From the IMG/VR virus record IMGVR_UViG_3300044681_000956, positions 1 to 30,775 of that record: a DNA stretch of 30,775 nucleotides; one strand, given 5' to 3'. Shown here in pieces: positions 1 through 8,092 of this stretch (within the stretch, counting starts at the first letter, position 1; each line of letters opens with the position of its first letter). Both the position numbers and the translations under genes were made by a program. This DNA comes from a virus. The notes under the pieces were generated by a model. The model made no database searches, was not told the origin of the DNA, and saw nothing but the letters and a program-made list of their open reading frames with translations.

Positions 1-176
1 ATGTCCAGTATGTGCCTGGGCTGTATGCGCTCCAGATGTGGTAGGACTTTTCTCATGGCCTGACAGGCTACACTTTCACGGCCTGTTGCGAAGAATTGAT
101 CAATATTTTTGGCAATGTTTGATCCCCCGTGCTGAGGTACAGGATCGGGCCAGCTATTTGTAAAAGTCACGGGCAT
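1..176 (-). CDS. Partial hypothetical protein (N-terminus only)
   Basis: An ATG at 176-174 opens a frame that runs off the left edge of the window after 58 codons. The visible protein begins MPVTFTNSWPDPVPQHGG and ends near RIQPRHILD. The ATG lies one base after the TAA of the cupin gene upstream, the same tight coupling seen through the sugar cassette, so it is probably the next gene of that operon. No family is recognisable from this N-terminus; a glycosyltransferase or sugar-related protein would fit the context, but that is only inference. Confidence 0.6.
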   Translation of the reverse strand, partial: MPVTFTNSWPDPVPQHGGSNIAKNIDQFFATGRESVACQAMRKVLPHLERIQPRHILD

Positions 177-177
177 G

Positions 178-507
178 TTATTTCCAATCTAGATTACGTT
201 TATCATTTTTTATACCAGGAACACGAACACAGACAATCCAGGTATCTTCCAGAAATTCTGGGTTACTGATCTCCCAGGGATGCACTACAAAGACATCACC
301 AGTTCGTAGTTCGCGATCCTGGAATCGCATGTGCCCCTGTGTTACCAGATTTATTTCAGTGGTCTGCAGATGCGTGTGCATGTCCCAGACTTCTCCCTTG
401 GGATGCACCCTATAACAGACTTCACAGGCATCGGTTTTGAATGCCGAGGGCTCAAAGGTTCCAACAAACCAGCCCGCTTTCATGTCAGCAAGTTTATATA
501 CGTCCAT
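178..507 (-). CDS. Small single-domain cupin protein
   Basis: The 109-residue product has a cupin-like beta-barrel pattern. A histidine-rich first motif (HPKGEVWDMHTHLQTTE) is followed by a G-H-M-R-F turn and a second motif ending in a conserved-looking V-H-P-W. The histidines and the glutamate could bind a metal. The ATG at 507-505 overlaps the TAA of the upstream gene by one base; an in-frame TTG seven codons earlier is less likely. It closes a cassette of glycosyltransferases and a sugar nucleotidyltransferase, so it could be a sugar epimerase or isomerase or a sugar-binding protein. Cupins are too diverse to name the substrate. Confidence 0.7.
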   Translation of the reverse strand: MDVYKLADMKAGWFVGTFEPSAFKTDACEVCYRVHPKGEVWDMHTHLQTTEINLVTQGHMRFQDRELRTGDVFVVHPWEISNPEFLEDTWIVCVRVPGIKNDKRNLDWK

Positions 508-1616
508 TACAGTCCCAATCCTTCCCAATCAATTCCGCCAAAACCTCGGTTCGTAATTACATTCACAGCCTGTGCTCGATCAAGATCAGAGGGTTGTATT
601 TTATCGTTTATGACAATCCTGGGTCCTCCTGTAAGTCCCATGATTAGCTGATCATAGGCTATGCCAAGTTCAGCCAGATGCTGTACTGTTATGGCTCGAG
701 TGCTTTCTTTACGAGCCGTGGTAATGATAATTCTGTGACCCGCACTGTCCCAGGCATTTAGTTTTTCACGTACTCCTGGCAACAACTTCGGTGGTTTTTC
801 ATAGACATCACTAATGGTATGAACATGATCCAGTACAGTACCATCCAGGTCCAGAAAAATGGTCCTGGGTTTGTTATTTTTGAATTCGTTGTGCTTGCCT
901 ATGTACCTGGCAACATCCTCGGGAGTTCCCAGAGGTATGTACTGATGATTGGGAATGTGATACGCCAGTATGTTTTTAGTAGGTATTAGATAATTATAGG
1001 TTTCGCTTACATAGCATTCAGGCTGTCCAGTCTTGCGAAATTTCTGAAGTAACGTTTCAGCACTCTGAACAAAATCTTTGCCTGATTTCCAGTAATGAAA
1101 ACCTATGAGGGCGTGATTGCTAATAGCCTTCTTTTCTTTGATTTCTGTGATTCGCCCAGCAACGTTTACATCGGCGAAACTATTCTTGGGGTCGTTACTG
1201 TTATAACAGACAACTGCACCATCGGCCTTCTTTTCGGAAACCCATTCTATAAACTTATCAGGTTCCCAATCAATGATCTGATCGCAGTTGTATACAACTA
1301 ATTCTTCATTGAAGTTTATAATTGACTTAGCAGCCAGAACAGTTTCTGCTGCGCCGCTGGTTACTTTGTCCAGGGTAATGATATACGCAGTTGGGCCGCA
1401 ACGTTGGGTTATGATATTTCGAATCCTAAGATTGTGCAGATCATCAAATTTGCGGACAATGAATATGAATCTATGCGAAATGCTGGGTCTGAAGCTGTCT
1501 ATGCTATGTTCCAGCAAACTCTTGCCCTGTACATCAATCAGTGGCTTGGGTAATGTAACTCCAGTCTTGGCGAATCTACTTCCCAACCCAGCCATGGGAA
1601 TAACAATATTCATCAT
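507..1616 (-). CDS. Sugar-phosphate nucleotidyltransferase fused to a HAD phosphatase
   Basis: The 369-residue protein has two domains. Residues 1-240 look like an NTP-transferase of the RmlA/GlmU type: PMAGLGSRF (7-15) is the nucleotide-binding loop, followed by TLPKPLIDV, with N110-C-D112 as the metal-binding position. Residues 250-369 form a HAD-type phosphatase with the DLDGT nucleophile motif (D256, D258) and a later TTAR motif, resembling capsule-biosynthesis phosphatases of the EcbF/BcbF type. Such a fusion could both dephosphorylate a sugar phosphate and activate it as a nucleotide sugar. The ATG overlaps the upstream TAA by one base (TAATG). It sits among glycosyltransferases and probably supplies their donor. 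The exact sugar is unknown. Confidence 0.82.
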   Translation of the reverse strand: MMNIVIPMAGLGSRFAKTGVTLPKPLIDVQGKSLLEHSIDSFRPSISHRFIFIVRKFDDLHNLRIRNIITQRCGPTAYIITLDKVTSGAAETVLAAKSIINFNEELVVYNCDQIIDWEPDKFIEWVSEKKADGAVVCYNSNDPKNSFADVNVAGRITEIKEKKAISNHALIGFHYWKSGKDFVQSAETLLQKFRKTGQPECYVSETYNYLIPTKNILAYHIPNHQYIPLGTPEDVARYIGKHNEFKNNKPRTIFLDLDGTVLDHVHTISDVYEKPPKLLPGVREKLNAWDSAGHRIIITTARKESTRAITVQHLAELGIAYDQLIMGLTGGPRIVINDKIQPSDLDRAQAVNVITNRGFGGIDWEGLGL

Positions 1617-2305
1617 TAGTATAGTACCTTGTTCCAGGGTTTTCTTAGGCTGATTTTACTGGGTCGTCCAATGTCATGGAAAGTAAGTGGAATGCCAAGG
1701 TCCAGACGTTCAACCAGGTGCAGTATACTACTGTCTATGCAATGTATTTCAGAGGCACCCATGATGGTTTTGGTCCAGTCCATGATAGTAAAGCCAGGAA
1801 TCTTTTCAACCCTAATCTGCGGGAATTCTGAATGAATTTTTAGATTCTGTCGACCTATACTGGCTTCGTCATGTACCAAACAGTACTTGGTCATGCCTCG
1901 GGTTACCTGGTCATGTAACTCTTGCATCTTGTCATCTTCGGGCACAGGTGTGAACCAGTCATAGCTGACCGAAAAGTCAATGCCCAGACTTTCATAGAAA
2001 CGTCGATCAAAGGGATAGTCATTTCCGCTCTGACTAACCTTTAGCATGGGAACACTGAATTGTGTGCTTAGATTGGCAATGCTTACAGATTCATGTACCA
2101 TACCCGCGCCCGCGGTCTCTAGACTAATAACCTTGACATTCTTGGTCATGCTGTACATTCTTTGCACACTCTCGAAGTTGTGTGCATATGCTGGCAACCA
2201 GATCTCATCAGCCATGTTGGCGTTGAGCCAGTGTACCATTCCATTGCAGATGATATGGTCACCCAGACCAAGGTGGTGGTGTACTATAAGTTGTGGAAAA
2301 GCCAT
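1616..2305 (-). CDS. Putative GT-B glycosyltransferase (heptosyltransferase-like)
   Basis: The 229-residue product starts with a short strand and a glycine loop, HHHLGLGDHIICNGMVH, reminiscent of GT9/ADP-heptose-type transferases (G-x-G-D near the N-terminus). It has a C-terminal segment with I-H-C-I-D-S-S-I-L-H-L-V-E, like the donor-site helix of that class. It is shorter than typical GT9 enzymes (about 320-350 residues), so it may be a reduced or divergent form. It lies 13 bases after one glycosyltransferase gene and overlaps the nucleotidyltransferase-HAD gene by one base. An AGGA ribosome binding site precedes the ATG. Function in glycan assembly is inferred from the motif and context. 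Confidence 0.55.
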   Translation of the reverse strand: MAFPQLIVHHHLGLGDHIICNGMVHWLNANMADEIWLPAYAHNFESVQRMYSMTKNVKVISLETAGAGMVHESVSIANLSTQFSVPMLKVSQSGNDYPFDRRFYESLGIDFSVSYDWFTPVPEDDKMQELHDQVTRGMTKYCLVHDEASIGRQNLKIHSEFPQIRVEKIPGFTIMDWTKTIMGASEIHCIDSSILHLVERLDLGIPLTFHDIGRPSKISLRKPWNKVLY

Positions 2306-2318
2306 GACAAAATTCCTT

Positions 2319-3026
2319 TTAGAGACCAGGATTATAGGCGCTTTTGATCTGGCCTTTGTTTAGTTTACGACTTGGCATGTCGAAGCTATACAGTGGTGTA
2401 TTGTCCTCGTGCCAGCCCTCGCCTACGAAGTTATAACCGACATCGGCTCGTGTGTCTGCAAACCAGCCGCCCTCTCGCATGCCATGAACCAGCACACTCT
2501 GCTGAACTGCAGGCCAGATCTCACGAGCCAGGAAAACCTGGTCAATGGTGTAGAATGTTGCCTGCCAGTACTGCTTTAGTTTTTCCTGAAAGAATGGATG
2601 CACGACTCCACGCATGCCCCACATGCCAGCCAGCACAGGCCATTCATAATGGGCTTCATGATCTCTGATTGTGTGAAAGGTGCGTCCTGAGGCTACCCAT
2701 TCATTGACAGCTCGAGCCTCACGAACCGTAAGTCTACTATCGGTATCACGAACAATGAAATGACCTTCGCGTTCAAACATGGGCAAGAAGCGCCAAAAGG
2801 CACCAAATACCAGCTTGTAGCCTGGATCCTTTTCTTCGATGTTGATGACTTCAACATGGCTCATGTTTTTTAGTACCTTGGGGTACTTGGGATCAACACT
2901 GTTATCATGATACATGATAACTTTCCAATCAGGAAAGTGTCGTTTGGCCAGCTCGGCATTCTGCAAGGCACCAACGCCAAAGCGTTCATCATTGCCCCAG
3001 AAGCTGTAACAGATGTATTTTGACAT
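2319..3026 (-). CDS. Glycosyltransferase with DxD motif
   Basis: The 235-residue protein begins with a beta strand (KYICYSFWG) and carries an acidic D94-T-D96-S motif within HFIVRDTDSR, placed like the metal-binding DxD of GT-A enzymes. Aromatic and histidine-rich segments follow (FHTIRDHEAHYEW, LAGMWGMRG), as in polysaccharide glycosyltransferases that accept nucleotide sugars. It follows the GT2 gene after two bases and precedes the heptosyltransferase-like gene. Acceptor and donor cannot be told from sequence. Its neighbours suggest host-surface, virion or DNA glycosylation. Confidence 0.7.
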   Translation of the reverse strand: MSKYICYSFWGNDERFGVGALQNAELAKRHFPDWKVIMYHDNSVDPKYPKVLKNMSHVEVINIEEKDPGYKLVFGAFWRFLPMFEREGHFIVRDTDSRLTVREARAVNEWVASGRTFHTIRDHEAHYEWPVLAGMWGMRGVVHPFFQEKLKQYWQATFYTIDQVFLAREIWPAVQQSVLVHGMREGGWFADTRADVGYNFVGEGWHEDNTPLYSFDMPSRKLNKGQIKSAYNPGL

Positions 3027-3028
3027 GG

Positions 3029-3745
3029 TTATTCCTTGCTACAGTTTTGTCTGAAAAAGTCGATAAGATGATCTGGACAAGTATGATCAATGGTTGCCTT
3101 GTTTGTCCTGGCCAAGGGCCCTGCATTTGATTTCATCCACTGATAGAAAAATCTATCATCTCCTGGACCCTGCATGCTACGGTACAGGTGTGCTGCCTGA
3201 ACGCCCAGAGTGCGGTTGAACAACATGCAATTATTATCTATCATTTCATAGGGAACTCGACGTCCTGGATCGTCGCCTACGCTTTCGAATCTGTCTACGC
3301 CCAGGTAATCTCCTCGACCCTGCTCCTCAAACCTACCACCTGTGCCTGGAGCATACATGTGTCTCAGACAGGCAACCCAATTGTAACCTGCTCCAGCCCG
3401 AAGCATGCTCTCGGCATGATCAGGCCTCCAGGTGACATCGTCATCGGCAAAGGTTATCCAGGGAGTTGGAGCAGCCATGAGTGCCACGGCTCTGAGACTA
3501 CTACCAGGGGCGCCCATGTAGCGACCCAGGCCCCAGGGCAAGACAATGCTATACCTGTTGGGGCTGTTGTATGACATGGGATCAATTCCAGGATCGATAC
3601 GCTTTTCGTCCCACATGATCAGATGAAAAATAGCGGCACTGATTGTCTGTCTTTCCAGGCTTTCAATCTGCCGCTCTAGGGTATCCCGACCAATGGTCGG
3701 GGTTATGACTGTTACATGTGCGTGTTCTGAAATCTTATAGGTCAT
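3029..3745 (-). CDS. Family 2-type glycosyltransferase
   Basis: The 238-residue protein has the GT2 layout: an N-terminal V-T-V-I-T-P-T-I-G-R strand-loop (11-20) for nucleotide binding, the stretch LERQIESLERQT, and the acidic triad D101-D102-D103 in WITFADDDVTW, which is the metal/nucleotide diphosphate site. The ending is cysteine-containing and has no membrane segment, so it is predicted to act in the cytoplasm. The ATG has a GAGGTG ribosome binding site that overlaps the stop region of the AAA+ gene seven bases upstream. It heads the sugar cassette and may be co-transcribed from the sigma70-like promoter before the AAA+ gene. Confidence 0.82.
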   Translation of the reverse strand: MTYKISEHAHVTVITPTIGRDTLERQIESLERQTISAAIFHLIMWDEKRIDPGIDPMSYNSPNRYSIVLPWGLGRYMGAPGSSLRAVALMAAPTPWITFADDDVTWRPDHAESMLRAGAGYNWVACLRHMYAPGTGGRFEEQGRGDYLGVDRFESVGDDPGRRVPYEMIDNNCMLFNRTLGVQAAHLYRSMQGPGDDRFFYQWMKSNAGPLARTNKATIDHTCPDHLIDFFRQNCSKE

Positions 3746-3752
3746 TCACACC

Positions 3753-4958
3753 TCAGAATGGTATTTCTTCATCTCCCTGAATCGTAGTTACTTGTGCAGG
3801 ATTGGAAATCGTTGCATCAGAACTGGGTTCTGGAGAGTCTAGTTTTGTATATAAATCACGAAATGCTGCTTTGGTTTCTTCGTCAAAACGATTTGTGCAG
3901 AGGTCAATGGCTTTCTTACGATCGCCAAACTTACTAAAGGTCTTGACCACATCAACAACACGACGTGTACTAATGATCTCATCTACACCACCTTCGCTGA
4001 AGGTACGGCGAATGATGTCGGCCCAGGCTACAAGTTTGTCGCCGAACTCGGCGTCCTGGACGTTGTATTTAGCCATGTAGTTGGCAACAATCTTCTTCTC
4101 GATGCTTGGAGTAGCATACTGTTGCTCCACAGTAATGCTAAAGCGCTCTAGGAAGGCCTCATCCAGAATCTGAGCTGCAATAAACTTACCATCGTCGGTA
4201 CCACGACCCTTGGTATTAGCAGTAGCAACTACGGTAAAGCCAGGAGCAGGTTTGATAACCTCACCAGTCTTCTTGTTCAGATAGGCCTTGCCTTCTAGCA
4301 CACTCTGCAAGCACATGAGCTTGTTGGAGCCGCGGTCAACTTCGTCTAGAAGTAATACTGCACCACGACGCATGGCTGTTAGTACTGGACCTTCACGGTA
4401 CACAACGTTACCGTCGATCAGAGTTGCACCACCGATGAGATCGTCTTCATCAGTCTCGATGCTGATGTTCACACGAACCATCTCACGCTTTAGACGTGCA
4501 CAAACCTGCTCAACCATGCTGGTCTTACCATTGCCTGAAAGGCCTGTAATATAAACAGGGAAGAAATCCTGGCTTTTCAGGATGGTTGAAAGATCCTTGA
4601 AGAATCCATGAGCAACAAAATTCGCATCCATGTCAGGTACCATGTTGTCGAATTCATTTTGCAGACGCTTCTGGCGCAGTTTTGGAGCTTCTTCGATCTG
4701 AGTTACCGTAGCGGCCTGAACAACAGTGCTCACAGCATTCTGTACTTCAGCAACAGGTGAAGTAGTAAGGGGATCAAAATTGCTAAGATCCCATAAGCCA
4801 CGACCTTGCTTGAGGGACTTATTGTCGATGATAAAACGCGGATACGGGTAGCCCATTTCTTTGGCAGCATTTTCGATCTCGGCTCTGGTATGAGTGCTGC
4901 TGGTCTGCAACAGGGACTTCACAAAGGCCTGCTTGAGGCTGTCGGTAAACTTGGTCAT
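3753..4958 (-). CDS. cobS-like: CobS/MoxR-type AAA+ ATPase
   Basis: The 401-residue ATPase has Walker A G-L-S-G-N-G-K-T-S (139-147), Walker B V-L-L-L-D-E-V-D (201-208), a sensor-1 A-T-A-N-T near 245-249 and a sensor-2-like S-T-R-R. It has the order of CobS/MoxR proteins, which in cyanophages are often annotated as cobaltochelatase CobS. The first 60 residues form a separate alpha-helical region. The ATG at 4958 is preferred over an in-frame TTG at 4982, because a GGAG lies upstream and the TTG falls within the promoter region. It follows the VWA gene, as CobS follows or precedes CobT, so the two probably form a MoxR-VWA machine. No CobN subunit is present, so cobalt chelation itself is doubtful. 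Confidence 0.85.
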   Translation of the reverse strand: MTKFTDSLKQAFVKSLLQTSSTHTRAEIENAAKEMGYPYPRFIIDNKSLKQGRGLWDLSNFDPLTTSPVAEVQNAVSTVVQAATVTQIEEAPKLRQKRLQNEFDNMVPDMDANFVAHGFFKDLSTILKSQDFFPVYITGLSGNGKTSMVEQVCARLKREMVRVNISIETDEDDLIGGATLIDGNVVYREGPVLTAMRRGAVLLLDEVDRGSNKLMCLQSVLEGKAYLNKKTGEVIKPAPGFTVVATANTKGRGTDDGKFIAAQILDEAFLERFSITVEQQYATPSIEKKIVANYMAKYNVQDAEFGDKLVAWADIIRRTFSEGGVDEIISTRRVVDVVKTFSKFGDRKKAIDLCTNRFDEETKAAFRDLYTKLDSPEPSSDATISNPAQVTTIQGDEEIPF

Positions 4959-4989
4959 GATATAGTAGCTCCGTGGTGTCAATTCATCG

Positions 4990-5018
4990 ATATTAATAGA
5001 TATGTATCAGTTTGTCAA
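4990..5018 (-). promoter_or_regulatory. Sigma70-like promoter before the AAA+ gene
   Basis: The minus strand shows TTGACA (5018-5013), a 17-base spacer and TAATAT (4995-4990). The -35 box overlaps the TGA of the VWA gene. The start codon of the AAA+ gene follows 31 bases after the -10 box with a GGAG site. The boxes and spacing are close to ideal for host polymerase, so this gene can be made independently of the VWA gene. Confidence 0.7.
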
Positions 5019-7354
5019 GCAATTTCTTGGATAAAATGGCTCAAAAGAACCCTGGATTTCCGGCGATCCATGTGATTTTTCATGAAATTCTTACGAATCT
5101 TGCTAACATCCTGGTAAGTGTCTCCATCTTCCTGATCCTCGACAAAGGTTTTCATGGCCATGTTGAAGCTAGGAACCCAGAAATGCTTACGATAGCCAGG
5201 TGTCTGGGTTGTTAGGTAACCAACCTGATTGACTTCGCGCATCTCTGCTTCAACACTGAGGCGAGGGATATCATAGTACATGGTTTCGGTACCATTCAGA
5301 GCCAGACTCTTGGCCTTGGCAGTCCTAAGCAGATTACCGCTGGGCTTGTTTTTTCCAGAGCGTGCAATAAAGTAACCAATGTTGCGAGCACCTGTATTCT
5401 GGCCAACCAGGCTTAGCAGGGCATCAGTCAAACGATTGTTGTTCCAGTTGTCACGACGGTTGGTTGACTGAATTACACTAACTTCATGCCCAGTTTCTGG
5501 ATCACGAACGACCAGTTTATAATTACGAGCTTTGATCCCATAATCCCAGAGGACATGTCTCTTGGCATTTGGTGAGTTTAGATCAGGACTCAATTGCCAG
5601 ACCTGGTCAATGGCATCAGCATCGCCATCGGTAAGATAAATGGCATTTACAATATCAACACGAGTCTGTTCTTTGAACGCCCTGAGCACATAGTTCATGC
5701 CCATGATAGCCTGGTTCAATGGCGTGCTTTGCAGGCGCTCGCTGCTGGGCATGTAAGACATTCCACCGCCGCGGCTGTAACCGTATCTTAGTCCGAAACT
5801 ATTGGTTTCGGGATTGTAACCTCCAGCCATGGCAACCGCAATAAGTTGCATGTTCCGAACTGCCTGCTTATAGTCTCGGGTAGACATGGTTGAACTCAGA
5901 TACTGTCTGAGACGGAATCCACTGCCAAAGACAGCAATGTCGCCAACGTTATTGGAAAACGGCGTCGCATCGCGACGGCCATAGAATTCCCTGACCTGAG
6001 GCTTGGCGTAGGAACCGATGTGGTCAGTATTGCTGGTAAAACCATAGACCTCGAAAGGAATGTTGATCCTACGACAAAACATGGTTAGTAAAACTATCTG
6101 CTGAATGCTATAGGTGTAGGTGTTACCATCGGCCATGCTACCGCTTTGATCAAAGATCAGAACAAAACCATGGCTCTTGCCCTTGGGCACCACGGTAAGT
6201 CTCTGGAAGATATCGTCGGTAAGTTTGTGCTGATGAAGTTTTTTCAGGTTCAGCTCGCCAGTCTTGCTTGTAGCAGCACGAGCCAGCTGTCGGGCATTGC
6301 GACGGATTTCAAATTCACGACACAGATGCTCAACTAATTTCTTGTTGTCCATTTCAAAACGATCCAGGTACTGCTGGAAGTTCATCTGTTGTTCAAGTTG
6401 AAGAAATTCTGCGTCGCCAGCAACACTGCCTGGGCGGGTAGCTATGAATTCGAACAGTACCTGCTTGTATGGAACAATCAGGTTCTTGGGAGTTTCTACT
6501 TTGGGAAGATTTACATAGACCCAGGGCAGAGCATTGTGGTCAATGAGCTCATGCTCGCGGTTGCGAAAATTTTCGTCGGTATAGGACCTGGGGTTGACGG
6601 TATAATCTCTGAGTTCTGGAAGCTCTTCACGATCCAGATCCATGTCATCCTGGTCGGTACCACCAAGAGGGCCATTGCTAGTGTCGTCCGAATCGTTGTT
6701 GCCATCTTTGGCATCGCCTTGCTGTCCTTGGCCTTCCTGGCCATCGCCTGGTTCGCCGTCGCCAAAACCCAACGACTCCTGTTCTTCTTCCTGTTGTTGC
6801 TTCTTCAAATCTTCCTTGTCCAGGTCGAAAATTTCCTGAGCCAGGGCAACAACATCTTCCCAGGTTTCGCAGAGCTCAATACGCTTCACAATCTTCTGTT
6901 CGGATTCGGTAAAATTGATCTGGAAGTAGTTGCCAACCTTGAAGTGAAGGTTGATTCGATCAACGAGCAAAAGGTCGTCTGTATTGTTGAAATCTACATG
7001 ACCAAAGAATCCACGATCCAAAAGCTCTTTGTAGCCTCGGACAAAACTGGGACGAACACCAGGATAACGACTCTTGATCATGCGCTCGATTCGAGCATCT
7101 TCGACTACGTTCAGAAACGAACGCAGAGCAGGATTCTTGTATACTGTACCATGCCAACCATCCAGGGGAGTTTCAAGAGCATGGCCGATCTCATGAGCAC
7201 GGAGCATGTCGTATAGCTCGGGGCTCATGTCTTTCCAGATTGGGAGATATAGTACACGATTGGCTACATCGAAAGCCGCAGTAGACATGTTTTTATGCTC
7301 TACTCTGAGGTTTTCGATTGCCATTAGACGGGCGATAGCTTGATTGTGTTGCAT
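5015..7354 (-). CDS. CobT-like VWA protein with HExxH metallopeptidase-like N-terminus
   Basis: The 779-residue protein has three parts. Near the N-terminus, H54-E-I-G-H58 followed by N-V-V-E85-D-A-R-I-E90 looks like a zinc-peptidase site of gluzincin type. Residues 186-250 are a long acidic, glutamine- and glycine-rich linker. Residues 395-640 are a von Willebrand A domain with the MIDAS motif D402-Q-S404-G-S406-M and later T-D-G-D. An acidic linker before a C-terminal VWA domain is the hallmark of CobT/ChlD-type partners of MoxR ATPases. The ATG at 7354 has a good AGGAG; a TTG 17 codons earlier lies in the -35 box of the promoter. The AAA+ gene follows directly. A role in remodelling or cleaving a phage or host protein is inferred. 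Confidence 0.8.
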   Translation of the reverse strand: MQHNQAIARLMAIENLRVEHKNMSTAAFDVANRVLYLPIWKDMSPELYDMLRAHEIGHALETPLDGWHGTVYKNPALRSFLNVVEDARIERMIKSRYPGVRPSFVRGYKELLDRGFFGHVDFNNTDDLLLVDRINLHFKVGNYFQINFTESEQKIVKRIELCETWEDVVALAQEIFDLDKEDLKKQQQEEEQESLGFGDGEPGDGQEGQGQQGDAKDGNNDSDDTSNGPLGGTDQDDMDLDREELPELRDYTVNPRSYTDENFRNREHELIDHNALPWVYVNLPKVETPKNLIVPYKQVLFEFIATRPGSVAGDAEFLQLEQQMNFQQYLDRFEMDNKKLVEHLCREFEIRRNARQLARAATSKTGELNLKKLHQHKLTDDIFQRLTVVPKGKSHGFVLIFDQSGSMADGNTYTYSIQQIVLLTMFCRRINIPFEVYGFTSNTDHIGSYAKPQVREFYGRRDATPFSNNVGDIAVFGSGFRLRQYLSSTMSTRDYKQAVRNMQLIAVAMAGGYNPETNSFGLRYGYSRGGGMSYMPSSERLQSTPLNQAIMGMNYVLRAFKEQTRVDIVNAIYLTDGDADAIDQVWQLSPDLNSPNAKRHVLWDYGIKARNYKLVVRDPETGHEVSVIQSTNRRDNWNNNRLTDALLSLVGQNTGARNIGYFIARSGKNKPSGNLLRTAKAKSLALNGTETMYYDIPRLSVEAEMREVNQVGYLTTQTPGYRKHFWVPSFNMAMKTFVEDQEDGDTYQDVSKIRKNFMKNHMDRRKSRVLLSHFIQEIA

Positions 7355-7376
7355 CTGGGCTCCTATGTATACTGCA

Positions 7377-7405
7377 ATTATGACATCAATGAGCCCAGTT
7401 GTCAA
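7377..7405 (-). promoter_or_regulatory. Sigma70-like promoter before the VWA gene
   Basis: The minus strand shows TTGACA (7405-7400), a 17-base spacer and CATAAT (7382-7377). The VWA start codon follows 22 bases after the -10 box with an AGGAG site. The match suggests early transcription by host polymerase. Confidence 0.7.
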
Positions 7406-7434
7406 GCATTACTTCCATCAATGAAATCAATGAC

Positions 7435-7743
7435 TTAGAGGTTCTTGGGTATTCTTTCTGAAAGTTTATCTAGCTGATAGCCCAGTTTTTCCACGGTATC
7501 CAGAGCTGTTGACACTTTCTGCTCCAGCGGGCTTAGATGAAATTTTGCGGAATCCAGGGGTGGGCTATAGATACCCTTGGGCTTGAGCACGGGCTCCAAA
7601 CGTTCAGTCAGAGCCTGTAGCTTGGTTTCCAGGGCCTGCATTTCTCTCAGCATACGATCCAAGGGACTGGGCTCGGGAGCAGCAACGGTCATGGGACGGT
7701 GGCTGTATTTGACTTTGGTTAGTACCTGATTATCCCAGGGCAT
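7435..7743 (-). CDS. Hypothetical protein with C-terminal coiled coil
   Basis: The 102-residue product begins MPWDNQVLTKVKYSHRP. It contains two heptad-like helical stretches (about 39-58 and 72-98, rich in L, E, K), so a coiled-coil protein is likely. The ATG at 7743 has an AGGAGAGCAAAC leader and overlaps the end of the upstream gene by 14 bases; a GTG six codons earlier is possible but less well placed. I do not recognise the family. It is the last gene before the sigma70-like promoter of the VWA gene. Confidence 0.6.
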   Translation of the reverse strand: MPWDNQVLTKVKYSHRPMTVAAPEPSPLDRMLREMQALETKLQALTERLEPVLKPKGIYSPPLDSAKFHLSPLEQKVSTALDTVEKLGYQLDKLSERIPKNL

Positions 7744-8092
7744 GTTTGCTCTCCTGCTCACGCTTTTGCTTGCGGTATTCCTTGGCCTGTTCTGCTGGCA
7801 CCAGGCTGATTCTGCACTTGCACCTCCAGTCTAGGCTAATAGGATCATGTACTCGGACGAACTCTAATAGACCCGAGTCCTGTGCCTGGCTAATGAGTTT
7901 ACTGGTCATCAACCCCATGAGATGCTGTTTGATTCTTACTGGGTCCAACCTCATTAGATCTTCAGCAGATACCGAAGCTTCGACCTCCAGTGTTATAAAA
8001 TTTCCAGCTTCAAATTTGTTTACGTCGCTGGTCTTGTAATCGCCAATATTTTCTGCATTTGAGACTCTATGACTGAAACTCGGTTTGGCCAT
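7730..8092 (-). CDS. Hypothetical protein, 120 residues
   Basis: The product is mixed alpha/beta with a strand-rich middle (NFITLEVEASVSAEDLMRL) and a second strand pair (DWRCKCRISLV), then a highly charged tail (EYRKQKREQESK). The ATG at 8092 has an AAAGGA nine bases upstream, but it lies 73 bases inside the upstream gene. No later ATG is convincing. I do not recognise the family. Position between gene 46/def and the VWA gene suggests it belongs to the early or middle block. Confidence 0.55.
   Translation of the reverse strand: MAKPSFSHRVSNAENIGDYKTSDVNKFEAGNFITLEVEASVSAEDLMRLDPVRIKQHLMGLMTSKLISQAQDSGLLEFVRVHDPISLDWRCKCRISLVPAEQAKEYRKQKREQESKHALG

Noticed and set aside
6389-7216. 275-codon open frame on the plus strand
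   Set aside because: It is antisense to the acidic linker and N-terminus of the VWA gene, has no ribosome binding site and looks like a low-complexity shadow.
3753-7354. Cobalt chelatase for cobalamin synthesis
   Set aside because: CobN and other cobalamin genes are absent and the VWA protein has a peptidase-like motif; only the AAA+/VWA resemblance is supported.
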